NCBI RefSeq assembly: GCF_000211835.1
Contig: NZ_AEGR01000043.1
Span: forward strand, 1-45,110
Length of the DNA stretch: 45,110 bases
Direction: 5' to 3'
Origin: Hylemonella gracilis ATCC 19624
GTDB lineage: Bacteria; Pseudomonadota; Gammaproteobacteria; Burkholderiales; Burkholderiaceae_C
Position numbers and translations under genes: made by a program. Positions 1-9,855 of this stretch are shown here, one piece after another. The notes beneath the pieces are model-generated. The model was not told the origin of the DNA. It worked only from the letters and a program-made list of their open reading frames with translations, and did no database searches. Position 1 is the stretch's first letter; each line of letters begins with the position of its first letter.

Positions 1-60
1 GTGACCAATCGTGCCCACGTTCACGTGCGGCTTGGTCCGCTCAAATTTCTCTTTTGCCAT
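1..60 (-). CDS. tuf: Elongation factor Tu, first 20 codons (cut by window edge)
   Basis: The minus strand reads ATG at 60 and encodes MAKEKFERTKPHVNVGTIGH, the invariant beginning of EF-Tu up to the start of its P-loop. EF-Tu is the GTPase that delivers aminoacyl-tRNA to the ribosome. A GGAG ribosome binding site lies 9 nt upstream of the ATG. The gene is truncated only by the window edge. Its position just after tRNA-Tyr, Gly and Thr genes on the same strand matches the tufB-type locus that leads into secE-nusG-rpl genes, which would lie left of the window. Confidence 0.95.
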   Translation of the reverse strand, partial: MAKEKFERTKPHVNVGTIGH

Positions 61-151
61 CTTTCAATTCTCCAGAAAAGGAAAAGCAACACGACTTGAA
101 ACACCAAGGCGCAACGGATGGCACAGCCAGCACCAACCGCGCACCTGTAGA

Positions 152-227
<76 letters not shown>

Positions 228-289
228 GAATTCAGCTTCAACACCGACCGGCCTGCGCACCAGCACACACGCATTCAACGATGAACCGC

Positions 290-363
290 TGGAGCGGGAG
301 ACGGGAATCGAACCCGCGTCATCAGCTTGGAAGGCTGGGGTTCTACCATTGAACTACTCCCGC
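290..363 (-). tRNA. tRNA-Gly (anticodon UCC)
   Basis: A 74-nt cloverleaf on the minus strand with encoded CCA. The acceptor arm is GCGGGAG/CTCCCGC, the anticodon loop contains TCC, and the T loop is GTTCGATTCCC. It is the middle gene of the Tyr-Gly-Thr-tuf cluster. Confidence 0.96.
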
Positions 364-430
364 CTCGCGCCACCAGCCCAGCGCATCACACGCCCGAACC
401 AGCGACGACTCTGCCGTTCATCGCAAACAC

Positions 431-516
431 TGGTGGAGAGGGCTGGATTCGAACCAGCGTACTCGTAAGAGGGCAGATTTACAGTCTGCTGCCATTAACC
501 ACTCGGCCACCTCTCC
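431..516 (-). tRNA. tRNA-Tyr (anticodon GUA)
   Basis: An 86-nt class II tRNA on the minus strand with a long variable arm. The acceptor arm is GGAGAGG, the anticodon GTA sits in GACTGTAAATC, the T loop is GGTTCGAATCC and CCA is encoded. It is the first gene of the tRNA-tuf transcription unit. Confidence 0.96.
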
Positions 517-530
517 ACGGTGAGCCTGCG

Positions 531-558
531 ATTATGCCATGATTTCTTGACACTGGAA
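531..558 (-). promoter_or_regulatory. Putative promoter of the tRNA-Tyr/Gly/Thr-tuf unit
   Basis: On the minus strand CATAAT (-10, 531-536) lies 16 nt from TTCCAG (-35, 553-558). It sits 15 nt before the tRNA-Tyr 5' end. The segment after the -10 is GC-rich (CGCAGG), as expected of stringently controlled stable-RNA promoters. The -35 match is weak. Confidence 0.5.
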
Positions 559-625
559 GCACCCCGACGAGGGCCCGCCCAGTCAGGCACACCTCCCAGG
601 CTGCCATGCGCCTTTGAGGACACGA

Positions 626-1417
626 TCACCAGGTCAGTGCACCCCGCCCGTGTGCCTGCAAGAAGCTGTTGGACTGACTGAAATGCCCGCACCCCAGAAA
701 AGGTTGGGGGCCGCGCAGGGCCGACAGCGGCGAAGGGTGATTGGCCGTCAACACCAGATGGCGACCTTGGGCTCCGACGCGCTCCTCCTTCCAACCTTGG
801 CCTGCGCAGGCGTGCGCCAGCGCTTTTTGCGCGTGGGCACCCCACAGCATGAACACAACCGGAGAAACTTGTTCAGTCACAGCAAGGATGATCCGCTGAG
901 TGAGCACTTCCCACCCCAACCCCGCATGGCTGGCCGGCTCGCTGTCTTCCACGGTCAAGCAGGTGTTGAGCAGCAGCACCCCTTGGCGGGCCCAGCCCTG
1001 CAACGATCCGTCTGCCGGGACGGGTCGAGGCGCCAGTTGCGGGTCCCGCGCCAGCTCCTTGTGAATGTTGCGCAAAGAAGGCGGCGGCTTGACGCCGGGC
1101 GCGACGGAAAACGCCAGCCCTTCGGCCTGCCCGGCGCCATGGTACGGGTCCTGCCCCAAGATCAACACGCGCACGGCCGAGAGGGGGGTGAGTTCCAACG
1201 CACGCAGGGGACGCGGCGGGTAGATCACCGCGCCAGCGTCCAACCGCGCCTGGATCTGCCGCCCCAGCGACCGCCCGGCGTCGCCGTCGAAAAATGTCTG
1301 CGCCAGAGCACGCCAATCTGGCGTCAAGGGAGCCAGCCACTCCGCGGGCGCCCAGGCCCGCAGTCGCTCGGCGGAGAACAGCCCCTGCGGCGGGGCCAAG
1401 CCGACCCGATCGTTCAT
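626..1417 (-). CDS. ung: Uracil-DNA glycosylase (family 1)
   Basis: This cytoplasmic base-excision repair enzyme removes uracil from DNA. The 263-residue protein has the catalytic GQDPYHG motif at about 88-94 (Asp90 is the water-activating base) and the HPSPLSA motif with His227, both diagnostic of family 1 UDG. I prefer the ATG at 1417 to an in-frame TTG at 1447, because the TTG would sit inside trpC and 1417 gives a typical N-terminus with an AGGCGGG sequence upstream. It lies 22 nt after trpC on the same strand and is probably the last gene of the trp operon. No clear terminator follows before the tRNA promoter. Confidence 0.95.
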   Translation of the reverse strand: MNDRVGLAPPQGLFSAERLRAWAPAEWLAPLTPDWRALAQTFFDGDAGRSLGRQIQARLDAGAVIYPPRPLRALELTPLSAVRVLILGQDPYHGAGQAEGLAFSVAPGVKPPPSLRNIHKELARDPQLAPRPVPADGSLQGWARQGVLLLNTCLTVEDSEPASHAGLGWEVLTQRIILAVTEQVSPVVFMLWGAHAQKALAHACAGQGWKEERVGAQGRHLVLTANHPSPLSALRGPQPFLGCGHFSQSNSFLQAHGRGALTW

Positions 1418-1439
1418 GTCGCGACCCGCCTGGACACCG

Positions 1440-2252
1440 TCAGGCAAACAGCTCAGCCAAGGCCAAGCCAGGCTCGGGCGCGCGCATGACGGCCTCCCCG
1501 ACCAGGAAGGCGTGCACGCCCGCGTCGCGCATGCGCGCCACGTCGGCGCGCTGCAGGATGCCGGATTCCGTCACCAGCAGACGATCAGGGGGCACCCGCT
1601 CCCGCAAGGCCAGCGTCGTGTCGAGCGAGACCTCGAAGGTGCGCAGATTGCGGTTGTTGATGCCCATCAAGGGAGTCTTGAGCTTGAGGGCCCGGTCCAA
1701 CTCGGCGCCGTCATGTACTTCCACCAGCACAGCCATGCCCAGCCCCAGGGCGATGGCTTCGAAGTCACGCATTTGCGCGTCGTCCAGGCAGGCCGCGATC
1801 AGCAGCACGCAGTCCGCCCCCATGGCGCGCGACTCGTAGACCTGGTAGGGGTCGATCAAGAAGTCCTTGCGCAGCACGGGCAGATCGCAGGAAGCCCGGG
1901 CCTGCTTCAGGTAGTCGGGTTGGCCCTGGAAGAACTGCCGGTCGGTCAACACCGACAGGCAGGCCGCCGAGACCTTACCGCCGCTGCCCGTGTTGCCTTC
2001 GGCATAACTCTGCGCGATATCGGCGGGGATGAAGTCCGCGCGCAGCACGCCCTTGCTCGGGCTGGCCTTCTTCACTTCGGCGATCACCGCCGCCTGACCC
2101 CTGCCGATCTTGCCGCGCAAGGCGCCCACGAAGTCGCGCGTGAGCACGCGGCTTTCGGCGTCGGCGCGCATGGCCGCCAGGGAGACCTTCTTGACCGCCG
2201 CCGCGACTTCCTCGCGTTTGACGGTAACGATTTTTTCCAGGATGTCGCTCAT
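1440..2252 (-). CDS. trpC: Indole-3-glycerol phosphate synthase
   Basis: It closes the indole ring by converting CdRP to indole-3-glycerol phosphate in tryptophan synthesis. The 270-residue TIM barrel shows the catalytic KKASPSKG motif (Lys61/62 region), LRKDF and GINNRNL. It is monofunctional, with no TrpF domain. Around residues 85-93 the usual short turn before ACLSVLTD is expanded by roughly eight residues (GNTGSGGK), a small lineage-type insertion in a loop. It starts 20 nt after trpD and is probably cotranscribed with it. Confidence 0.97.
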   Translation of the reverse strand: MSDILEKIVTVKREEVAAAVKKVSLAAMRADAESRVLTRDFVGALRGKIGRGQAAVIAEVKKASPSKGVLRADFIPADIAQSYAEGNTGSGGKVSAACLSVLTDRQFFQGQPDYLKQARASCDLPVLRKDFLIDPYQVYESRAMGADCVLLIAACLDDAQMRDFEAIALGLGMAVLVEVHDGAELDRALKLKTPLMGINNRNLRTFEVSLDTTLALRERVPPDRLLVTESGILQRADVARMRDAGVHAFLVGEAVMRAPEPGLALAELFA

Positions 2253-2272
2253 GCCGATTCGCCCTTATTGCT

Positions 2273-3301
2273 TCATGCCAACCGGCTGGCCACGGCCACC
2301 AGTTGCGCTAGCTTGGCCTTGGCCGCGCCGCTGGCGATGGCGGCCTGCGCCTTCAACACGCCTTGGGCCATCGAGGGCACCACGTCGGCGGCGTACAACG
2401 CCGCGCCAGCATTCAAGGCCACCAGATCACTCGCCACGCCAGGCTGGCCGTCCAGCACCCCCAGCAGCATGGCGCGCGAGGCTTCGGGGGTTTCCACCCG
2501 CACCTGGCGCATGCTGGCCATCTGGAAGCCGAAGTCCTCGGGATGGATTTCGTACTCGCGGATCTGCCCATCTTTCAGTTCACCGACCAGGGTCGCTGCG
2601 CCCAGGCTGATTTCGTCCAACCCGTCCTTGCCGTGTACCACCACGGCGTGCGTTGCGCCCAGTCTTTGCAAGGCACGCACCTGGATACCCACCAGGTCGG
2701 GATGGAACACGCCCATCAGGATATTGGGCGCGCTCGCCGGATTGGTCAGCGGCCCGAGGATGTTGAAGATGGTCTTGACGCCCAGTTCCTTGCGCACCGG
2801 GGCCACGTTCTTCATCGCTGGGTGGTGGTTGGGGGCGAACATGAAGCCGACCCCGGTCTCGGCGATGCAGCGCGCGATGGCCTCGGGCTTGAGGTGGATG
2901 TTGACGCCCAGCGCCTCCATCACGTCGGCGCTGCCGCTCTTGCTGGACACGCTGCGCCCGCCATGCTTGCTGACTTTGGCTCCCGCCGCCGCGGCGACGA
3001 ACATGGCACAGGTGGAAATATTGAAGGTGTGGGCCCCATCGCCACCCGTGCCCACGATGTCGACCAGGTGCGTGGCGTCGGCCACCTCGACCTTGGTCGA
3101 GAACTCGCGCATCACCTGCGCGGCGGCGGTGATTTCGCCGATGGTCTCCTTCTTCACGCGCAAGCCCGTGGTCAGCGCGGCCATCATCACCGGCGACATT
3201 TCACCGCTCATGATGAGCCGCATGATGTGCAGCATCTCGTCGTGGAAGATCTCGCGGTGCTCGATGACCCGCTGCAAGGCTTCGTGGGGGGAAATGTTCA
3301 T
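2273..3301 (-). CDS. trpD: Anthranilate phosphoribosyltransferase
   Basis: It transfers phosphoribose from PRPP to anthranilate, the second step from chorismate to tryptophan. GTGGDG (about 84-89) and the KHGGRSVSS segment are the PRPP/Mg binding signatures, and the conserved [11 protein letters not shown] segment follows. The start at 3301 (MNISPHEAL) has AGGA 7 nt upstream. An ATG at 3322 would add seven residues with poorer spacing. The 342-residue length is normal. It sits between a LysE-family exporter and trpC. Confidence 0.96.
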   Translation of the reverse strand: MNISPHEALQRVIEHREIFHDEMLHIMRLIMSGEMSPVMMAALTTGLRVKKETIGEITAAAQVMREFSTKVEVADATHLVDIVGTGGDGAHTFNISTCAMFVAAAAGAKVSKHGGRSVSSKSGSADVMEALGVNIHLKPEAIARCIAETGVGFMFAPNHHPAMKNVAPVRKELGVKTIFNILGPLTNPASAPNILMGVFHPDLVGIQVRALQRLGATHAVVVHGKDGLDEISLGAATLVGELKDGQIREYEIHPEDFGFQMASMRQVRVETPEASRAMLLGVLDGQPGVASDLVALNAGAALYAADVVPSMAQGVLKAQAAIASGAAKAKLAQLVAVASRLA

Positions 3302-3334
3302 GGTCTTTTCCTGCATCGCCATCAGGCCGGACAG

Positions 3335-4012
3335 TTAACGGGACGGATTGTCGGAGAACGCCAGGCGCAGGCCGAAGCCCAGGAACATGGCGCCAGCCAG
3401 GCGGTCGAGCCAGTGCATGCTCCGACGCACCCAAGCGCGGCGGGCCAGCCAGGCCGCTGCGAGTGCCCAGCCGATGTCCACGGGAATGCTGCCCAGCGTG
3501 AACAGGCAGCCCAGCACGAGGAAGGCCAGGGTCTTGTGCGGCGCCTCGGGCACGATGAACTGGGGCAGGAAGGCGAGGAAAAAGATCGCCACCTTGGGAT
3601 TGAGCGCATTGGTCAGAAATCCACCCGCATAGACGGCACGCAGGGATACGGCGGCCTGGCTCCTCGTTATCGCGGCGCCGTCACCCAGCCCGGAACCGTC
3701 CGCTGCCCGGGCCAGCAAGAGCTTCACGCCCGTCCAGCACAGATAAGCCGCACCCACCCACTTGAGCACGGTGAAAGCGGTGGCGGACGCCGCGAGCAGG
3801 GCGCCGACGCCCAGCGCCGCAGCGCTGACATGCACGAAGCAACCGGTCGTGATGCCCAAACTGGCCACCACGCCCGCGCGCGCGTCCTGGCGCAGGGCAC
3901 TGCTGGTGATGTAGAGCACGTCGGGCCCGGGCGTGAGGTTGAGCAGCAAACCAGCCAGCAGGAACAAGGGCAGGTGAGTGATGCCCAGGGAGGACAGATC
4001 GAACAGGTTCAT
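3335..4012 (-). CDS. LysE/RhtB-family amino-acid exporter inside the trp operon
   Basis: This inner-membrane protein of 225 residues is rich in hydrophobic helices. It carries the N-terminal LNLTPGPD signature (about 24-31) and the central [19 protein letters not shown] segment typical of LysE/RhtB exporters. Its ATG overlaps the trpG stop codon as ATGA (4009-4012), so it is translationally coupled to trpG and must be made together with the Trp enzymes. Family members export lysine, threonine, homoserine lactone and other amino acids. The location suggests export of tryptophan, anthranilate or a related compound, which is inference. Cognates at this place are common in Burkholderiales. Confidence 0.9.
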   Translation of the reverse strand: MNLFDLSSLGITHLPLFLLAGLLLNLTPGPDVLYITSSALRQDARAGVVASLGITTGCFVHVSAAALGVGALLAASATAFTVLKWVGAAYLCWTGVKLLLARAADGSGLGDGAAITRSQAAVSLRAVYAGGFLTNALNPKVAIFFLAFLPQFIVPEAPHKTLAFLVLGCLFTLGSIPVDIGWALAAAWLARRAWVRRSMHWLDRLAGAMFLGFGLRLAFSDNPSR

Positions 4013-4584
4013 GGCGCGCGCCGCTCCAGGAAGTTCTTCAGCATCGCATGCCCATGCTCGGTCAGGATGGACTCGGGATGGAACTGCACGCCCTCCACGT
4101 CCAGCGTCTTGTGACGCAGCCCCATGATTTCACCGTCGTCGGTCCAGGCCGTCACCTCCAGCTCGGGCGGACAGCTCGCGCGCTCGACGGCCAGGGAGTG
4201 GTAGCGATTGACCGTGAATTTCTCGGGCAGGCCGGCGAACACGCCCTGGCGAGTCGTGGTGATCTCGCTGGTCTTGCCATGCATCAACTCGCGTGCGCGG
4301 ACCACCTTGCCGCCGAAGGCCGCGCCGATGCTCTGGTGTCCCAGGCACACCCCCAGGACGGGCAGCTTGCCCGCGAAGTGCTGAATGGCCGCGATCGAGA
4401 TGCCCGCCTCCGCGGGCGAACAAGGCCCGGGGGAGACCACGAGCCGGTCGGGGCGGCGCTGCGCCACGCCCTCCACCGTGATCTCATCGTTACGGAACAC
4501 CTCGACCTCGGCGCCGAGTTCGCCGAAATACTGGACCAGGTTGTAGGTGAAGCTGTCGTAGTTGTCGATCATCAAGAGTTTCAT
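4009..4584 (-). CDS. trpG: Anthranilate synthase component II (glutamine amidotransferase)
   Basis: It supplies ammonia from glutamine to TrpE. The 191-residue class I amidotransferase shows the oxyanion SPGP motif (about 51-54), nucleophile Cys80 in GVCLGHQ, and the His169/Glu171 pair in FHPES. The ATG at 4584 has AGGAAG 8 nt upstream; an upstream in-frame start at 4602 is less likely. It lies 14 nt after trpE and overlaps the exporter gene by 4 nt. Confidence 0.97.
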   Translation of the reverse strand: MKLLMIDNYDSFTYNLVQYFGELGAEVEVFRNDEITVEGVAQRRPDRLVVSPGPCSPAEAGISIAAIQHFAGKLPVLGVCLGHQSIGAAFGGKVVRARELMHGKTSEITTTRQGVFAGLPEKFTVNRYHSLAVERASCPPELEVTAWTDDGEIMGLRHKTLDVEGVQFHPESILTEHGHAMLKNFLERRAP

Positions 4585-4598
4585 GGTGCGGCTTCCTT

Positions 4599-6128
4599 TC
4601 ACTCCAGACCTTCTTCAACCAGCTCGGCGGCTCGCAGCAGCGCACGCGCCTTGGCCTCGGTTTCCTTCCACTCCAGCTCGGGCACGGAATCGGCCACGAC
4701 GCCTGCGGCGGCTTGCACATACAGCCGCCCGCCCTTGACCACGCCGGTGCGGATGGCGATGGCCAAGTCCATGTCGCCTGCATAGCTCAGGTAACCGCAG
4801 GCACCGCCGTAGAGACCGCGCTTGCTCGGCTCGAGCTGGTCGATCAGTTCCATGGCGTGCACCTTGGGTGCGCCGGTCAGCGTGCCCGCCGGGAAGGTGG
4901 CCTTGAGCACGTCCATGCTGCCCATGCCGTCCTTGAGCAATCCTTCGACGTTGCTGACGATGTGCATGACGTGGCTGTAACGCTCCACCGCGAAAGCCTC
5001 GGTCACCTTGACGCTGCCGATGCGCGCGATGCGCCCGATGTCGTTGCGCGCCAGATCGATCAGCATGACGTGCTCGGCGCGCTCCTTGGGGTCGCTGACC
5101 AGTTCCTGCTCGGCGGCCAGATCGGCCTCGGGCGTGGCGCCACGCGGACGCGTGCCCGCCAAGGGACGGATCGTGATCTTCTGCGCCGAACCCGTGGCCG
5201 TGCCGGGGGCAGCCACCCGCTCCTGCCGCACCAGGATTTCCGGCGAAGCGCCCACGACTTGGCTCTCGCCAAAGTCGTAGTAATACATGTAGGGCGAGGG
5301 ATTGAGCGTGCGCAGCGCTCGGTACAACGACAGCGGATGCGACTCGAACTTCTTGCTGATGCGCTGGCCCACCTGCACCTGCATGAAATCGCCCGCGGCG
5401 ATCAACTCCTTGGCCCGTTCCACGGCCTTCAGGTAGTCGGCCTTCGCGAATTCGCGCTCGGCCGGGTGGTGGGCGCTGGGCGCGAGGGCCGTGATGGGCG
5501 GCGCGCTGGCAGGCTCGCGCAGGCGATCACGCAGCTCGCGCAAGCGGCGCTTGGCCGCCGTGTAAGCCTCCGGTTGCGCCGGGTCGACGTACACGATGAG
5601 GTACAGCTTGCCCGACAAGTTGTCGATGACGGCCAGCTCCTCGCACTGCAACAACAGGATGTCGGGCATGCCCAGCGTGTCCGGCGGGCAGGAATCCTCG
5701 AGTTTCTTCTCGATGTAGCGCACGGCGTCGTACCCAAAGTAGCCCGCCAGGCCACCGCAAAAGCGCGGCAAGCCTGGCGTCAGCGCGACCTTGAAACGCT
5801 GCTGGTAAGCCGTGATGAAGTCCAGCGGATTGCCACGGTCGGTTTCGATCACGTTCCCATCGCGCAGAACGTCGGTGCGTGCGTGCGCGCCGAAGCCGCT
5901 GCTGCGCAGCCAGACCCGCGCGGGCAAACCGATGAAACTGTAGCGACCAAAGCGCTCGCCGCCGACGACGGATTCCAGCAGAAAGCTGTTGCGGCCGCCA
6001 TCCTGCACATGGGCCAGCTTGAGGTAGAGCGAGAGCGGTGTTTCGAGATCGGCAAAGGCCTCGGCAATGAGGGGGATGCGGTTATAGCCAGCCTGAACCA
6101 GGCTTTTGAATTCAAGTTCGGTGATCAA
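4599..6128 (-). CDS. trpE: Anthranilate synthase component I
   Basis: It converts chorismate and ammonia to anthranilate, the committed step of tryptophan synthesis. The 509-residue protein has the N-terminal LLES motif (about 50-53) involved in tryptophan feedback inhibition and the catalytic chorismate-binding half with [15 protein letters not shown]. The start codon appears to be TTG at 6126-6128, supported by a perfect GGAGG 7 nt upstream and by the conserved [10 protein letters not shown] beginning. The weak start may limit synthesis. The 257-nt upstream region (6129-6385) has a GC-rich palindrome near 6215-6234, but I see no Trp-codon leader peptide or attenuator and only a weak TATAAA at about 6327-6332. 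Confidence 0.97.
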   Translation of the reverse strand: MITELEFKSLVQAGYNRIPLIAEAFADLETPLSLYLKLAHVQDGGRNSFLLESVVGGERFGRYSFIGLPARVWLRSSGFGAHARTDVLRDGNVIETDRGNPLDFITAYQQRFKVALTPGLPRFCGGLAGYFGYDAVRYIEKKLEDSCPPDTLGMPDILLLQCEELAVIDNLSGKLYLIVYVDPAQPEAYTAAKRRLRELRDRLREPASAPPITALAPSAHHPAEREFAKADYLKAVERAKELIAAGDFMQVQVGQRISKKFESHPLSLYRALRTLNPSPYMYYYDFGESQVVGASPEILVRQERVAAPGTATGSAQKITIRPLAGTRPRGATPEADLAAEQELVSDPKERAEHVMLIDLARNDIGRIARIGSVKVTEAFAVERYSHVMHIVSNVEGLLKDGMGSMDVLKATFPAGTLTGAPKVHAMELIDQLEPSKRGLYGGACGYLSYAGDMDLAIAIRTGVVKGGRLYVQAAAGVVADSVPELEWKETEAKARALLRAAELVEEGLE

Positions 6129-6385
6129 GGGAGAGCCTCCGGCTCGTGCGGACCGCCCCGCCAGGGGACGGTCACGCGTTCATTCGGACAGGCCTTGCGT
6201 TGCACGGCCCAGGGGCGCGCGGCGCGCGCCGCGCATCAGCTTGACAAGCGAGCAGGCCGACGCCAGGGCCAGGCTCCCCGGTCGCTGCAACCTTTGCTGA
6301 TGAGGCGATGAATGAACATAGGCTGCTTTATAGCACCTTCGGTAGGCACGGGGCCCAGAGCTTGAGCAAAGAGGCGTTGGCGCCT

Positions 6386-9300
6386 TCAGCGCGTGTGCGC
6401 GGCCTGCTGGCCCGCCCACGCCTCCAGCTCTCCTGCGTTCAGCGGATGACTGTAGAGGTAGCCCTGACCCTTGTTGATGCCCAGGTACTGCATCAGCGCG
6501 GCCTGCTCCAGGGTCTCGATGCCCTCGGCCACGGTCTGCAGGTGCAAGGCCTTGGCCATGCGGATGGTGGCCTCGATCATCACGCGGTGGTAATTGCTGT
6601 CCAGCGCCTCGCTCACGAAGGAGCGGTCCACCTTCACTTGATTCACAGGCAACGCATGCAAGCAGGACAAGGATGAATACCCCGTGCCGAAATCGTCCAA
6701 GGACAAGGCCACGCCCAACGCACTCACCTCACGCAACACGCTCTGCACACCTTCGTCCTGCGCGGCCAGGCTCTCGGTGACCTCCAGCATCAGGGCCTCG
6801 GGGCCGATGCCCGTGCTTCTGAGCAACTCGGACAGGCGCGCGACAAAGTCCGTCTGCCGCAACTGCGCCCGCGACACGTTGACCGACACCGTCTGCGGTG
6901 CGCGGTCGCCCAGCATCTGTCGCAGGCGCACCAGCTCATGGCAAGCCGTGCGCAGCACACGCTCCCCCAAGGGGCCGATCAGGCCAGAGCCCTCGGCCAC
7001 CGGGATGAAAGCCAGCGGAGAAATCAGCCCGCGCTTGGGGTGATGCCAGCGCGCCAGCGCTTCCACGCTGGCGAGCCGTCCCGTGGCCAGATCGATCAAG
7101 GGCTGGTAGACCACGCGGATCTCGTCACGGGCCAGGGCTTGGCGCAGGTCATTTTCCAGTTCGGCGTCGTCGTGCACGCGCTTGCGTAGGGATGGCTCGA
7201 ACAGTTCATAGCGTCCACGCCCCTGCCGCTTGGCCTCGTACATCGCGATGTCGGCGTCACGCAGCACGCTGTCTGGGTCGTCGGCCATGTGCGTGGGCGT
7301 GACGATGCCGATGCTGGCCGTCGAACTGACGCGGTGCCCGCCGATCTCGTAGGGCTCCGCCAAGGTCTGCAACAAGCGCGTGGCGACAACCTTGGCGTCC
7401 AGGTCGCTGCGGATGTTGTCCAGCAGCACCACGAACTCGTCACCGCCGATGCGCGCCGCCAGTTGCTGCGCGGGCTGACCGGTCAGCACGTCGATGTCAC
7501 TGGCCTGAACGAAGGCATCGCCCGCGCGCAGACTCTCCTGCAGCCGCCCCGCGATCTGGCGCAGCAACTCGTCACCGGCCGAATGGCCCAGCGTGTCATT
7601 GACCTGCTTGAAGCGGTCGAAGTCCATGAACAGCACGGCGAAGCCGTAGCCCGGCTCGCGGCGGGCGCGATCCAGGGCCGCTCGGATGCGGCGCAGCAAC
7701 TCGGCACGGTTGGGCAGGTGAGTCAGGCTGTCGATGCGCGCGCTCTGGCGCAACTGTTCTTCCAGCTCCTTTTGCGCGCTGACGTCGTAGCAGACGCCCG
7801 CCATGCGCGCCGCGCGGCCACGACCATCGCGCGACACCACCGTGCCGGAGAAAAGCATCCAGCGCCAGCGGCCGTCCGCGTGACGCACGCGCATCTGCAC
7901 GTGCACGGGGCGGCGTGAATCGCGCAGGTTTGCGCGCAGGGCCCGCGACATCGCATCGAGGTCCTCGGGATGGATCAGGTCCACGAGGGTGCGCGCCGTC
8001 AACTCCAAGGAGCCACTGGCATACCCCAGCAGGGCGTAGAAACGCTCGTTCACCTCCAAGCGGCCGCTGGCGAAGTCCCATTGCCAGACCCCGAGCGCGG
8101 CACTTTCCACCGCGATCGACAACAGTTGCTGCTGGTCCCGTTGCTCGGTCACGTCGATGACACTGGACGCCACGCCCGTCATGTGCCCCGCCGCATCGCG
8201 CAGCGGCTGGGTGTTGGTCAGCAGCCAGCGCACCGGCGCGCCGGGCAGCACGATGCCGACGGATTCCGCGCGCAGCGGTTGGCCCGTGCGCAGCGTGCGT
8301 TGCGTCGGGCGCTCGTCCTCCGGATAAGGCGTCATGTCCGCGCGGACGGTGGTGACCCCTTGCGCCGACAACCCCACGCGACCCACCAGGGTATCCACGG
8401 GCAAGCCCAGCATCTCGGCGGCCAGCACATTGCAGTCGAGCACGCGCCCCTCCAAATCCTGAAGCACCACGCCCACGGGCACGGCGTCGATCAGCGCGCG
8501 CAGGCGCAAGCGCTGACTTTGGGCCTCGGTGATGTCGGTGGCGACCAAGGTGCACCCCTGAGGCTCCCCCTCCGCCCCACGAATGGGTTGGTAGTCCACG
8601 TCCAGCCAAACCTCGCGACCGTCCGCGGCCCGATGCAGTATCTCGGTGCGCACGGGCCTGCCCTGGCGCAACTCCTCCAGCAACGCCTGCTCGCGGGCTT
8701 CGCCATCGTCGGCTTGTCCCAACAGCACGCCCTGAACTCCAATGACTTGCTCGCGTGGCAACCCCTTGCCACGCAGGAAGGCGTCGTTGCACCAGAGCAC
8801 CCGACCGGCGCCATCGAGCATGGCCACCCAGTTGGCCGTGCGCTCGGCGACCAGTGCCAGTTGACGGCGTTGTTGCGTCTGCTGGCGCAGGCTCGCGTTT
8901 TGCTCGCGCACAAAACGCACCAGCGGCTCGGCAACCCCCAGCATCAGCAGGAACAGAAGCACCAGGGTGACGAGGAAAGCAACCCGGATGCCCCGCCGCG
9001 TCTCGGACGCGCGCCACTGCGCGGCCTCCTGCAGATCACGCCCCAGTCGCTGAAGGGTGCCCGTGAAGACATCCAACTCGGCATAGAGCCGCGCAATGGC
9101 GCGTTCACGCCCAGCGGGATCGGCCCCATCCACATGCCAGAGCAGGGATTGCGTGTGGTACCAGATCCTTTCGCGCTGATCCTGCCAGCGGGTGATGGTC
9201 TGCCTCAATTCGTCCGCGGGCTCGGACTCGGCAGCGGGAAGCTCGTGCTGCTCACCGAGCAGCGTGTCCAGCGCCTCGGCCTGGGTCTGCATGAGATGCA

Positions 9301-9766
9301 CGGTCTCGTTCAGCGCATCGATGCTGGTCTCGCCGGAATCCAGCCTGGCCTGCAAACGGGTGAGCTGAAGGCGCAGTCGTTGTGCGAATGTCTCCTGCAG
9401 CGCGGCGACCCGGATGACTTCCGCGTCCGCCTGCCGCACCTCCTCGAGACGCATTTGCTGACGGCTCTGGAGCCACGCCACCACCCCGACGGCCAGGAGC
9501 ACGAAGTAGAGCGCCAGCCTCACTCGGCAATGGGTCCGAGTGTGCCGCCCCGCCTTGGGCGCGGCATCCGCCTGGAATGTGGAGAAGCCCGAGGCGGAAG
9601 CGAACGTTGCACGGCCCAACGCCTCGACCTTGGCACGCCAACCACGCGCATCCCCCGTGTGAGGCGCCGCGTGCGACGGCTCAGCGGCCCAGGCGTCAGC
9701 GCTCGGGACCACCCGCTCATCTGCCTCTTGTCGGGCGCCCCGTCTCATCCACCACCTTCGCGCCAT
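6386..9766 (-). CDS. Membrane PAS-GGDEF-EAL cyclic-di-GMP protein
   Basis: A predicted bifunctional c-di-GMP enzyme of 1126 residues. Order: basic cytoplasmic N-terminus (about 80 residues), TM1 (about 83-100), a helical periplasmic sensor region (101-260), TM2 (261-280), then three PAS/PAC modules (about 305-415, 420-545, 550-670), GGDEF (about 680-865; GGDEF at 774-778) and EAL (about 870-1115; EAL at 902-904, DDFGTGYSSL present). Both catalytic motifs are intact. No RxxD inhibitory site lies five residues before GGDEF; instead there is a ~20-residue insertion just before it. A second Met at residue 7 (9748) has a better AAGG spacing and may be the true start. The gene lies between rpe and trpE and may be transcribed alone. 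Confidence 0.93.
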   Translation of the reverse strand: MARRWWMRRGARQEADERVVPSADAWAAEPSHAAPHTGDARGWRAKVEALGRATFASASGFSTFQADAAPKAGRHTRTHCRVRLALYFVLLAVGVVAWLQSRQQMRLEEVRQADAEVIRVAALQETFAQRLRLQLTRLQARLDSGETSIDALNETVHLMQTQAEALDTLLGEQHELPAAESEPADELRQTITRWQDQRERIWYHTQSLLWHVDGADPAGRERAIARLYAELDVFTGTLQRLGRDLQEAAQWRASETRRGIRVAFLVTLVLLFLLMLGVAEPLVRFVREQNASLRQQTQQRRQLALVAERTANWVAMLDGAGRVLWCNDAFLRGKGLPREQVIGVQGVLLGQADDGEAREQALLEELRQGRPVRTEILHRAADGREVWLDVDYQPIRGAEGEPQGCTLVATDITEAQSQRLRLRALIDAVPVGVVLQDLEGRVLDCNVLAAEMLGLPVDTLVGRVGLSAQGVTTVRADMTPYPEDERPTQRTLRTGQPLRAESVGIVLPGAPVRWLLTNTQPLRDAAGHMTGVASSVIDVTEQRDQQQLLSIAVESAALGVWQWDFASGRLEVNERFYALLGYASGSLELTARTLVDLIHPEDLDAMSRALRANLRDSRRPVHVQMRVRHADGRWRWMLFSGTVVSRDGRGRAARMAGVCYDVSAQKELEEQLRQSARIDSLTHLPNRAELLRRIRAALDRARREPGYGFAVLFMDFDRFKQVNDTLGHSAGDELLRQIAGRLQESLRAGDAFVQASDIDVLTGQPAQQLAARIGGDEFVVLLDNIRSDLDAKVVATRLLQTLAEPYEIGGHRVSSTASIGIVTPTHMADDPDSVLRDADIAMYEAKRQGRGRYELFEPSLRKRVHDDAELENDLRQALARDEIRVVYQPLIDLATGRLASVEALARWHHPKRGLISPLAFIPVAEGSGLIGPLGERVLRTACHELVRLRQMLGDRAPQTVSVNVSRAQLRQTDFVARLSELLRSTGIGPEALMLEVTESLAAQDEGVQSVLREVSALGVALSLDDFGTGYSSLSCLHALPVNQVKVDRSFVSEALDSNYHRVMIEATIRMAKALHLQTVAEGIETLEQAALMQYLGINKGQGYLYSHPLNAGELEAWAGQQAAHTR

Positions 9767-9811
9767 GTCCGCATACCCCTATGGTTGTCCTAGCGTAGCA
9801 GGACCCCGCAG

Positions 9812-9838
9812 GGAACAAAGCCCATGGATGATGGGCTT
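9812..9838 (-). terminator. Putative terminator after rpe
   Basis: On the minus strand an 8-bp perfect stem AAGCCCAT/ATGGGCTT (9818-9838) with a five-base loop is followed by TGTTCC. It lies 17 nt after the rpe stop and before the GGDEF-EAL gene. The U-tract is short, so termination may be partial. Confidence 0.5.
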
Positions 9839-9855
9839 CGGCCTTGCTTTTCGGG

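Noticed and set aside
6129-6385. Trp leader peptide/attenuator upstream of trpE
   Set aside because: No short ORF with tandem Trp codons followed by alternative hairpins and a U-tract could be found; only a GC palindrome is present.
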